From Bacteroidales bacterium (GTDB taxonomy: Bacteria; Bacteroidota; Bacteroidia; Bacteroidales; UBA7960), in contig SLPR01000378.1 of the NCBI GenBank assembly GCA_007131895.1, forward strand, positions 1 through 18,339: a stretch of 18,339 nucleotides of DNA. The letters are read 5' to 3'. Below, one piece after another: positions 1 through 6,625 of the stretch; the first letter of the stretch is position 1; each line of letters opens with the position of its first letter. The translations under genes and the position numbers were made by a program. The notes beneath the pieces are model-generated. The model was given only the letters and a program-made list of their open reading frames with translations, ran no database searches and was not told the DNA's origin.

Positions 1-538
1 CAAAAAAGTAAGTAATTTTCTTTAGTTGCTTTCTGAACCAACCACCCCACCATTTGAAAAACATTTGGTTTTTGCGAAATATGGCAGAAATAAAAATAAC
101 GGGTATCTTCTTTGCATGTAGGGCATTTAAGTGATTGAACCAGTATTCATACTTCACAAAAACTGCCAGCTGGGGATTGACATACTCCACAAACTTCCGG
201 GCCTGTGAAGGGGTATCGATGGGCATGTAAAAAACATGGTCTGCCAGGGGAGAATTTTTCCTCATTTCAAACCCACTGGGTGAGTAAAAAGTAATAACTA
301 CTTTTGCATCAGGATTGTCTGCTTTAAACTTCTCGATTACCGGCCGGCCTTGCTCAAACTCACCGGAAGAAGCACAATGAAACCAGATGTGCCGGGCTTC
401 ATGGTCCAGTTCAAGAGCAATTTTTTCCAGCAAACCACGTCTGCCTTCTACCCATTGCCTGGCCTTTTTATTAAATAATGAAGCAAACCAGACAGCTGCA
501 CCATAAATAAAAACAAATATATTATATATTATTTGCAT
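1..538 (-). CDS. waaA: 3-deoxy-D-manno-octulosonic acid (Kdo) transferase, 5' part only
   Basis: Transfers Kdo from CMP-Kdo to lipid A precursor at the cytoplasmic face of the inner membrane, the first step of LPS inner-core assembly. The ATG is at 538-536 and 179 codons are present before the left edge cuts the gene; the full family is about 400-430 residues, so roughly the N-terminal acceptor-binding half is seen. Residues 1-20 form a hydrophobic N-terminal anchor (IYNIFVFIYGAAVWFASLF). The family's conserved run follows: WFHCASSGEFEQ near residue 52 with the catalytic-base glutamate, VVITFYSPSGFE near 77, FYMPIDTP near 101, and VFVKYEYWFN near 124, all diagnostic of KdtA/WaaA. The gene is divergent from the sugar operon on the plus strand, and a TAnnTTTG box on its own strand lies about 80 bp upstream. 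The assignment is by recognised motifs; the missing C-terminal glycosyltransferase half cannot be checked. Confidence 0.93.
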   Translation of the reverse strand, partial: MQIIYNIFVFIYGAAVWFASLFNKKARQWVEGRRGLLEKIALELDHEARHIWFHCASSGEFEQGRPVIEKFKADNPDAKVVITFYSPSGFEMRKNSPLADHVFYMPIDTPSQARKFVEYVNPQLAVFVKYEYWFNHLNALHAKKIPVIFISAIFRKNQMFFKWWGGWFRKQLKKITYFF

Positions 539-617
539 GTAAATAGTTGTCTCAAAATAAAAAAAAACTGCAAAAAAGGGTTAACCTGGGAAATTACCTT
601 CAATTTTGATGCAACTG

Positions 618-625
618 CAAAGATA
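618..625 (-). promoter_or_regulatory. Bacteroidota -7 promoter element for waaA
   Basis: On the minus strand this reads TATCTTTG, a perfect match to the Bacteroidota -7 consensus TAnnTTTG. It lies 80 bp upstream of the waaA start codon in an A/T-rich divergent intergenic region (539-750). No clean TTTG -33 box sits at the usual 18-21 bp spacing, which lowers confidence. Confidence 0.45.
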
Positions 626-685
626 ACAATTAAATAAAATGACCTTGCCTGTCATTTGAATGCTTAGCCACAAAGCAAATATTTT

Positions 686-693
686 TATCTTTG
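686..693 (+). promoter_or_regulatory. Bacteroidota -7 promoter element for the sugar operon
   Basis: Reads TATCTTTG, a perfect TAnnTTTG match, 57 bp upstream of the aminotransferase start at 751. A TTTG at 655-658 is 27 bp away, longer than the usual spacing, so the -33 box is uncertain. It is the same octamer as the divergent waaA box on the other strand at 618-625. The two start regions would lie about 90 bp apart and point away from each other. Confidence 0.45.
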
Positions 694-750
694 TAGCGCT
701 TTTTCAGAAAACTATAATATAACTAAGAATCCTAAAATAAATACCTTTAC

Positions 751-1878
751 ATGAGACAAATCCAGATGGTTGACCTGAAGAGTCAATATGAAAAAATTCA
801 GAACGAAATAGATACTGCGGTACTGGATGTTATTCGCTCTACACAATTCATTAACGGAAGTGAAGTAAAAAAATTCCAGGAAGATCTTGAAAACTACCTG
901 GGAGTTAAACATGTGATCCCATGTGGCAATGGAACAGATGCACTGCAGGTAGCCATGATGGCACTTGATCTGAAACCCGGAGATGAAATCATCACCACTT
1001 CTTTTACTTTTGTAGCCACAGTAGAGGTAATTGCCTTGCTGGGCCTGACTCCCGTTTTGGTAGATGTATTGCCGGATACTTTTAATATTGATCCCGAAAG
1101 TGTAAAAAAAGCCATTACACCCAAAACCAAAGCCATCGTACCAGTGCATCTTTTCGGACAGTGTGTGCATATGGAGCCATTGATGGAGCTTGCCAAAGAA
1201 CATAACCTTCATATTATTGAAGATAACGCCCAGGCCATAGGTGCTGATTATATTTTTGAAGATGGCAGACGGCAGAAAGCAGGCACTTTGGGAATCATCG
1301 GTTGTACTTCCTTTTTCCCTTCCAAAAACCTGGGTTGCTATGGCGATGGTGGTGCAGTTTTCACCAATGATGACGAACTGGCAAAAAAATTGCGCGTGAT
1401 CGTCAACCATGGAATGGAAGTAAGATATTATCACGACTCAGTGGGAGTTAATTCACGCCTGGACAGTGTGCAAGCCGCCATACTCCGCATTAAGCTGAAA
1501 CATCTTAATTGTTATGCCGGTGCACGCAACAAGGCAGCCAGTTATTACGACAAAGCATTTGCCAATAATCCCCGTATCACCACTCCCGCGCGCAGCAAAT
1601 TTTCCACCCATGTTTTTCATCAATACACTTTGGTCATCGACAATCTCGACCAGTTTGCCCTGCAAAGTTTTATGGGAGAAAAGGGAATTCCTGCCATGAT
1701 ATATTATCCTGTCCCCATGCACATGCAAAAGGCCTACCAGGATCCACGCTACAAAGAAGGAGACTTCCCGGTAACAGAAAAACTGAGCAAAACTGTCATT
1801 TCACTCCCCATGCATACAGAGCTGGATGAAGAACAACTCAAACATATTACTGACAGCTTACTGGAATATCTTAAATAA
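751..1878 (+). CDS. wbpE: PLP-dependent sugar 3-aminotransferase, DegT/DnrJ/EryC1/StrS family, WbpE-type
   Basis: Cytoplasmic aminotransferase expected to transfer the amino group of glutamate to C3 of a UDP-3-keto-2-acetamido-uronic acid. It has 375 residues, close to the roughly 360 of Pseudomonas WbpE. The PLP lysine is K192 in SFFPSKNLGCYGDGGA, a motif shared with WbpE almost residue for residue. D158 and Q161 in EDNAQA contact the cofactor pyridine ring. CGNGTDALQ (58-66) binds the phosphate, and VGVNSRLDSVQAAIL near 231-245 is the conserved StrS-family substrate segment. The ATG at 751 gives the family-normal N terminus; an ATG at 766 is possible but would trim the first residues. It is the first gene of the plus-strand sugar run, 72 bp before the matching WbpD-type acetyltransferase, which supports the specific assignment over other DegT enzymes such as dTDP-sugar aminotransferases. 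Confidence 0.88.
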   Translation: MRQIQMVDLKSQYEKIQNEIDTAVLDVIRSTQFINGSEVKKFQEDLENYLGVKHVIPCGNGTDALQVAMMALDLKPGDEIITTSFTFVATVEVIALLGLTPVLVDVLPDTFNIDPESVKKAITPKTKAIVPVHLFGQCVHMEPLMELAKEHNLHIIEDNAQAIGADYIFEDGRRQKAGTLGIIGCTSFFPSKNLGCYGDGGAVFTNDDELAKKLRVIVNHGMEVRYYHDSVGVNSRLDSVQAAILRIKLKHLNCYAGARNKAASYYDKAFANNPRITTPARSKFSTHVFHQYTLVIDNLDQFALQSFMGEKGIPAMIYYPVPMHMQKAYQDPRYKEGDFPVTEKLSKTVISLPMHTELDEEQLKHITDSLLEYLK

Positions 1879-1888
1879 CAAAATTTCA

Positions 1889-1926
1889 CAGGCCTTTGCC
1901 CGTTAACAAGAACATGCAAAGGCCTG
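1889..1926 (+). other. Perfect 11-bp inverted repeat between wbpE and wbpD homologues
   Basis: CAGGCCTTTGC at 1889-1899 is exactly complementary to GCAAAGGCCTG at 1916-1926, leaving a 16-nt loop. It starts 10 bp after the aminotransferase stop and ends 24 bp before the next start. It is followed by a weak, interrupted T-rich stretch (ATTTCTTT), so it could be a leaky terminator, an mRNA-stabilising 3' hairpin or a processing site within the operon. Confidence 0.6.
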
Positions 1927-1950
1927 ATTTCTTTAAATATATCGCCTGTT

Positions 1951-2529
1951 ATGGAAGAGAAGAACTATTTTAGTCACGAAACAGCCGTTATTGACCCGGG
2001 CTGCGTTATTGGTGAAGGGACAAAAATCTGGCATTTCACCCATGTCATGCCCGATTGCACACTGGGCAAAAACTGTAACCTGGGGCAAAATGTGGTGATA
2101 TCGCCGGGGGTGGTGCTTGGCAATAATGTGAAGGTGCAAAACAATGTTTCCATCTACACTGGTGTTGTTTGCGAAGATGATGTTTTCCTGGGGCCTTCCA
2201 TGGTATTTACCAATATCGTAAACCCCAGGAGTGCTGTGGTACGCAAAGACCAATACGTCAAAACCCTGGTAAAAAAAGGAGCTACTATCGGGGCCAATGC
2301 TACCATCGTTTGTGGTATTGAAATCGGCGAGTTTGCTTTTATCGGAGCCGGAGCAGTAGTAATACGCGATGTTCCTCCTTTTGCTCTGGTGGTAGGCAAT
2401 CCTGCAAAGCACATTGGCTGGATGAGTGAATATGGCCACAAGCTAGAATTTGATGTCAACAATATCGCTGTTTGCCCCGAAAGCAAAGAAGAATACATCC
2501 TGGAAAGTGGCAAAGTGAGCAAGCGATAA
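1951..2529 (+). CDS. wbpD: UDP-sugar 3-N-acetyltransferase, left-handed beta-helix, WbpD-type
   Basis: Acetyl-CoA-dependent enzyme expected to acetylate the 3-amino group made by the WbpE-type enzyme, giving a 2,3-diacetamido uronic acid such as UDP-GlcNAc(3NAc)A. It has 192 residues against 191 for Pseudomonas WbpD. Imperfect hexapeptide repeats run from about residue 14 to 150 (for example VIGEGT, TLGKNC, VVLGNN, TIGANA, EIGEFA). The family block QNNVSIY (63-69), the loop GPSMVFTN followed by NPRS (81-93), RKDQY (98-102), LVKKGATIGANATIVCG (106-122) and IGWMSE (155-160) match WbpD closely. The ATG at 1951 is the only sensible start before HFTHV. Its position next to the WbpE homologue is the canonical arrangement. 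The trimeric fold and function are inferred from the family. Confidence 0.9.
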   Translation: MEEKNYFSHETAVIDPGCVIGEGTKIWHFTHVMPDCTLGKNCNLGQNVVISPGVVLGNNVKVQNNVSIYTGVVCEDDVFLGPSMVFTNIVNPRSAVVRKDQYVKTLVKKGATIGANATIVCGIEIGEFAFIGAGAVVIRDVPPFALVVGNPAKHIGWMSEYGHKLEFDVNNIAVCPESKEEYILESGKVSKR

Positions 2530-2625
2530 CCCCATGTTTCAGGCAACTAAATAACGAAACCAGACAGCTAAGTTGATTTCAGGCTGTTTTCAACTGAATT
2601 ACAATTAACTACAGATATTATTACT

Positions 2626-3927
2626 ATGAACATTTACGAAAAATTATTGAGCAAAGAGGCTACACTGTCTGTAATCGGACTTGGCTATGTGGGATTGCCC
2701 ATTGCACTGGAGTTTGCAAAACAGATAAAGGTTATTGGCTTCGACATTAAGGAAGATCGCGTGGAGAAGATGCGCAACCAGATTGATCCCAGTGAAGAAT
2801 TAGAAGCCAAAGACTTTGAAGGTTGTGACATTTATTTCACTGCTGACGCTGCAGACCTCAGGAATGCCAATTTTCATATCATCGGAGTACCTACACCCAT
2901 AGACAACCATAACCTTCCCGACCTTTCACCTGTATTGTCTGCTTCTCATGCAGTAGGCAGAGCACTCAAAAAGGGAGACTATGTAGTTTATGAATCAACC
3001 GTTTATCCCGGATGTACCGAAGAGGATTGCATTCCAATTCTTGAAAAGGAAAGCGGGCTCAAGTGCGGTGAGCACTTCAAGGTGGGTTTTTCTCCCGAAA
3101 GAATTAACCCTGGTGATAAGGAGCATACCATTACTACCATTACAAAGGTGGTGTCAGGATGCGACGAAGTTGCCCTTGACAATATTGCCAAAACCTATGA
3201 GCTGATAGTTACAGCAGGTGTGCATCGTGCCCCTTCCATTAAGGTAGCCGAAGCGGCCAAGATTATTGAAAATACTCAGCGCGATGTGAATATCGGTCTC
3301 ATGAATGAACTTTCCATCATTTTCAACCGCATGGGAATCAACACGTATGATGTGCTGGAAGCAGCCGGCACAAAATGGAACTTCCTGCGGTTTTACCCCG
3401 GCCTTGTAGGTGGCCACTGTATAGGTGTCGACCCCTACTACCTGGTGTACAAAGCCAAAGAATTCCGCTACCACCCCCAGATAATCAATAGCGGAAGGTT
3501 CGTAAATGACTCCATGGGCTTCTATGCCGCCAAACAACTGGTAAAAAAACTTATTGCTGCCGGCAAAAACATCCAGCAATCCAAAGTACTGGTTATGGGC
3601 GTTACTTTTAAAGAAAATGTAACTGACATCAGAAACTCCAAAGTTGCCGATGTTATTAGCGAATTAAAAAGCTACGGCGTAAATCTTGACATTGTGGATC
3701 CCTATGCCAACCCCGACGAATTGAAGCATGAATACGGCTTTACCCTGAGCAAACAAATATCCAATGATTATGATGCCGTAGTCGTAGCCGTAAACCACAA
3801 AGATTACATGAGCCTCACCGAAGAGGATTTCAAAAATATGATGTCCAAAGTAGACAACCCTATCCTGGTTGATATCAAAGGGATTTACAGAAATAAAATC
3901 AAGGACCTCCAGTACTGGAGTTTCTAA
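2626..3927 (+). CDS. tviB: UDP-N-acetylhexosamine 6-dehydrogenase, TviB/WbpO-type
   Basis: NAD-dependent four-electron oxidation of C6 of UDP-GlcNAc or UDP-GalNAc to the uronic acid, in the cytoplasm. It has 433 residues, normal for the UDP-glucose/GDP-mannose dehydrogenase superfamily. The Rossmann motif is GLGYVGLP (18-25), with D40 at the end of beta-2 indicating NAD. YESTVYPGC (122-130), SPERINPGD (156-164), AEAAKIIENTQRD (208-220, with K212) and GGHCIGVDPYY (262-272, catalytic C265) mark the active site. GVTFKENVTDIRNS opens the C-terminal UDP-binding domain. The N-terminal stretch and PTPI..PDLSPV segment resemble TviB/WbpO more than WbpA, so UDP-GalNAc is as plausible a substrate as UDP-GlcNAc, especially with a WbpP/TviC-type 4-epimerase downstream. 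It is followed after 17 bp by galE, suggesting co-transcription. Confidence 0.9.
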   Translation: MNIYEKLLSKEATLSVIGLGYVGLPIALEFAKQIKVIGFDIKEDRVEKMRNQIDPSEELEAKDFEGCDIYFTADAADLRNANFHIIGVPTPIDNHNLPDLSPVLSASHAVGRALKKGDYVVYESTVYPGCTEEDCIPILEKESGLKCGEHFKVGFSPERINPGDKEHTITTITKVVSGCDEVALDNIAKTYELIVTAGVHRAPSIKVAEAAKIIENTQRDVNIGLMNELSIIFNRMGINTYDVLEAAGTKWNFLRFYPGLVGGHCIGVDPYYLVYKAKEFRYHPQIINSGRFVNDSMGFYAAKQLVKKLIAAGKNIQQSKVLVMGVTFKENVTDIRNSKVADVISELKSYGVNLDIVDPYANPDELKHEYGFTLSKQISNDYDAVVVAVNHKDYMSLTEEDFKNMMSKVDNPILVDIKGIYRNKIKDLQYWSF

Positions 3928-3944
3928 TCATTAAAAAGAAAATA

Positions 3945-4973
3945 ATGGCCAAAATACTAGTCACGGGTGGAACCGGCTATATTGGATCTCACACGGTTGT
4001 TGAGTTACAACAAAGTGGTTACGAAGTGGTTATAGTTGATAACCTCTCCAATTCCAGCGAAAAGATTGTTGATCAAATCACCAAAATAACGGGTATCAAT
4101 CCCCGGTTCCATAAATTTGATTTGTGCGACCGTGCAGCGTTGCAAAAATTCTGGGAGTTACACACAGATATTGAAGGTGTTATCCATTTTGCGGCTTACA
4201 AGGCAGTGGGTGAGTCGGTTCAGTTTCCACTCAAATACTATCACAACAACCTGGTATCGCTCACCAACCTGCTGGAGATAATGGAGCAGAAAAGCTGCAA
4301 AAAACTGGTGTTTTCCTCTTCATGCACTGTATACGGACAACCCGCCGAATTGCCGGTATCGGAAAATGCACCCATTCAGAAAGCCAATTCACCTTACGGC
4401 AATACCAAGCAGATAGCAGAAGAGATCATTTTTGATCACGCATATGTAAGTTCACTCAAAGCCATTGCGCTGAGGTACTTCAACCCCATAGGTTCGCACG
4501 AATCAGCACTTATTGGAGAACTGCCCATCGGGGTGCCCAACAACCTGGTGCCATTTATCACCCAAACAGCCATAGGCAAGCGTGAATCGCTCAAAATATG
4601 GGGCGATGACTATGACACTCCTGACGGAACCGCCATCCGCGACTACATCCACGTGGTTGACCTTGCAAAGGCTCACGTGGTGGCACTGGAAAGAATGGAC
4701 AAAACAGTTGCGGATGAGAAATTTGAGGTATTCAACCTGGGAACAGGAAGAGGCAACAGCGTTTTGGATGTTATTCTTACATTTGAACAGGCAAACGGTA
4801 TAAAGCTGAACTACAATATTGCCCAACGCCGCGAAGGGGATGTGGAGAAAGTATGGGCCGACACCCGCAAAGCCAATGAAGTGCTGGGATGGAAAACCCA
4901 GCTGGGGCTTGAAACAGCCCTTAAATCGGCATGGGCCTGGGAGAAAAATCTTGCAGAGGGAATTGTTGATTAG
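3945..4973 (+). CDS. galE: UDP-glucose 4-epimerase
   Basis: Extended short-chain dehydrogenase that interconverts UDP-glucose and UDP-galactose with tightly bound NAD. It has 342 residues, matching the family's roughly 338. The NAD motif is GGTGYIG (8-14), followed by VDNLSNSS (31-38) typical of GalE. HFAAYKAVGESV starts at residue 81, SSSCTVYG covers 124-131, and the catalytic YxxxK is Y151/K155 in SPYGNTK. The middle run RYFNPIGSH near 178 and the RDYIHVVDLAKAH segment near 228 are GalE hallmarks. The start is 17 bp after the dehydrogenase stop, with no room for a separate promoter, so it is probably cotranscribed. It would supply UDP-Gal to polysaccharide synthesis; housekeeping galactose metabolism is possible, but no Leloir genes are nearby. 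Confidence 0.95.
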   Translation: MAKILVTGGTGYIGSHTVVELQQSGYEVVIVDNLSNSSEKIVDQITKITGINPRFHKFDLCDRAALQKFWELHTDIEGVIHFAAYKAVGESVQFPLKYYHNNLVSLTNLLEIMEQKSCKKLVFSSSCTVYGQPAELPVSENAPIQKANSPYGNTKQIAEEIIFDHAYVSSLKAIALRYFNPIGSHESALIGELPIGVPNNLVPFITQTAIGKRESLKIWGDDYDTPDGTAIRDYIHVVDLAKAHVVALERMDKTVADEKFEVFNLGTGRGNSVLDVILTFEQANGIKLNYNIAQRREGDVEKVWADTRKANEVLGWKTQLGLETALKSAWAWEKNLAEGIVD

Positions 4974-5057
4974 TATTGAACCTTTACCTTTGATTGCTGC
5001 AGCAGAACCTGGTCAGCAGTTTTAAGATGCCATTTTACAAACGGAAAACAAACAAAC

Positions 5058-6107
5058 ATGAAAACTATTCTCATAACAGGTGGAGCGGGCTTCATAGGAT
5101 CGCATGTAGTAAGGTTATTTATCAACAAATATCCGGATTATAAAATTGTTAATCTCGACAAGCTCACCTATGCCGGCAACCTGGAAAACCTCACGGATGT
5201 GGAAAATGCACCCAATTATGTTTTTGAAAAAGCAGACATTGTGGATGCCCAAAGCATTTTTGAGCTTTTCAATAAATACAGCTTCGACGGTGTTATCCAC
5301 CTTGCAGCCGAAAGCCACGTAGACCGATCCATTGCCAACCCCATGGAGTTCATCAACACCAATCTCATCGGCACCATCAATCTGCTCAACGCTGCCAAAG
5401 CGAGCTGGGGAAATACAGAAGGAAAAAGATTCTATCATATTTCTACTGACGAGGTTTATGGTTCGCTGGGAGAAGATGGCTTATTTACTGAAGCTACGGC
5501 CTATGACCCCCGCAGTCCCTATTCGGCAGCTAAGGCCAGCAGCGACCATTTTGTGCGGGCATGGCATCACACGTACAACATGCCTGTGGTTATTTCCAAC
5601 TGCTCCAACAATTACGGCCCTAACCAGTTCCCCGAAAAGCTACTGCCCTTATTTATCAACAACATCATCCAGAACAAACCCCTGCCGGTATACGGAAAGG
5701 GTGAAAATGTAAGAGACTGGCTCTATGTAATTGACCATGCTGCTGCGATTGATCTCATTTACCATGAAGGCAAAAACGGTGAAACCTACAATATTGGCGG
5801 ACACAATGAATGGAAAAATCTCGACCTGATAAAGGTGTTGTGCAAGATCATGGACCAGAAACTCGGACGCGATTCGGGCACAAGTGAGAAACTCATTTCT
5901 TATGTAAAAGACCGCGCAGGACACGATTTGCGTTACGCCATTGATGCATCCAAAATACAGAAAGAACTGGGATGGACTCCTTCATTGCAGTTTGAGGAAG
6001 GTCTGGACAAAACCATCGACTGGTACCTGGAAAACAAAGAATGGATTGATAATGTTACCTCAGGTGATTACCAGAAATATTATGAGGAGCAGTATGAGAA
6101 GCGGTAG
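5058..6107 (+). CDS. rfbB: dTDP-glucose 4,6-dehydratase
   Basis: RmlB: converts dTDP-glucose to dTDP-4-keto-6-deoxyglucose, the branch point for dTDP-rhamnose and several amino-deoxysugars. It has 349 residues, as expected. The NAD motif is GGAGFIGS (8-15), followed by LDKLTYAGN (33-41), which is specific to RmlB. HLAAESHVDRSI covers 81-92. The catalytic block is STDEVYG (129-135) with the dehydratase pair D131/E132, and YxxxK is Y155/K159 in SPYSAAK. NCSNNYGPNQFPEKL and NVRDWLYV further on are also RmlB signatures. It lies 84 bp after galE. Neither RmlA, RmlC nor RmlD is in the window, so the final sugar cannot be decided. A 518-bp non-coding stretch follows. Confidence 0.96.
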   Translation: MKTILITGGAGFIGSHVVRLFINKYPDYKIVNLDKLTYAGNLENLTDVENAPNYVFEKADIVDAQSIFELFNKYSFDGVIHLAAESHVDRSIANPMEFINTNLIGTINLLNAAKASWGNTEGKRFYHISTDEVYGSLGEDGLFTEATAYDPRSPYSAAKASSDHFVRAWHHTYNMPVVISNCSNNYGPNQFPEKLLPLFINNIIQNKPLPVYGKGENVRDWLYVIDHAAAIDLIYHEGKNGETYNIGGHNEWKNLDLIKVLCKIMDQKLGRDSGTSEKLISYVKDRAGHDLRYAIDASKIQKELGWTPSLQFEEGLDKTIDWYLENKEWIDNVTSGDYQKYYEEQYEKR

Positions 6108-6625
6108 TTTTTCAGAGTAGAGATGAGAGAGTGAGAAGTGAAAAGAGGAAAGTGAAAAGTGAAAAGAGAAAAGAAGACTGAGCCTGAAGGGCTCAAACAA
6201 CAAAGCCCGGGGCAAAGTGACATTGCCGAAAGGCTATGGAACGAAGCCCCGGGTAATGAGATCCAATGATAAATGGCGCTGCCAAATAAATTTAATTAAA
6301 TGCACACTTTTGATGACAGCGTAAGGGCGGAAACGTAGAGAAGAGATACAAGAGAGTAGAATTTTGAGAATGTAGATTTTAGAATGCAGATTTTTGAATG
6401 GGAACATCAATCTTTTGCACCGCCCGCAACTTCGATAGGAGTGGCAGGATTATAGAAGAAAAGATTACCACGCAGAATCGGCGCTGCGAAAAAAAATTTA
6501 ATGCAAAGTATCCATCGCAATTTCAGCGCATTGAATAAACGTGAGACGAGAGACAAAAATGTAGTTTTAATCAGAGAATAGGATGTTGATTTGGCGGGGT
6601 TAATAATAAATATACAAACAGGAAA
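6108..6625 (+). repeat. 518-bp non-coding gap with degenerate Bacteroidota-type intergenic repeats
   Basis: No convincing gene is present. The stretch holds the following. (a) A purine-only-like run at 6121-6177 with three copies of AGTGAAAAG (6137, 6151, 6158). (b) A hairpin with CCCGGGGC at 6206-6213 and GCCCCGGG at 6246-6253. (c) A 14-bp near-tandem pair at 6369-6382 and 6383-6396 (AATGTAGATTTTAG / AATGCAGATTTTTG). (d) Two diverged copies of a GGCGCTGC..AAATTTAAT..TGCA module at 6275-6304 and 6480-6505. (e) A GCGCTG/CAGCGC inverted repeat at 6481-6486 and 6524-6529. From general familiarity, such sequences resemble dispersed non-coding repeats scattered between genes in Bacteroidota; this family assignment is inference. 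The gap may separate the operon into two transcription units. Confidence 0.6.
6206..6253. repeat. GC-rich inverted repeat (CCCGGGGC / GCCCCGGG)
   Basis: An 8-bp perfect stem at 6206-6213 and 6246-6253 encloses 32 nt. No T-tract follows on either strand, so it is not a standard intrinsic terminator. It lies about 100 bp downstream of the rfbB stop within the repeat-bearing gap and contrasts with the surrounding A/G-rich DNA. It is likely part of a mobile or dispersed intergenic repeat; an RNA 3'-end-protecting role is also possible. Confidence 0.5.

Noticed and set aside
712..1434. 240-codon minus-strand open frame opposite the aminotransferase gene
   Set aside because: It lies antisense to a clearly recognised gene with intact motifs; the translation is rich in His, Phe, Cys and Ile and shows no family.
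93..4097. Exact 15-bp match AAAATAACGGGTATC at 93-107 and 4083-4097
   Set aside because: Both copies lie inside coding regions of unrelated genes (waaA on the minus strand, galE on the plus strand); one such match is not surprising in 18 kb of compositionally similar DNA.
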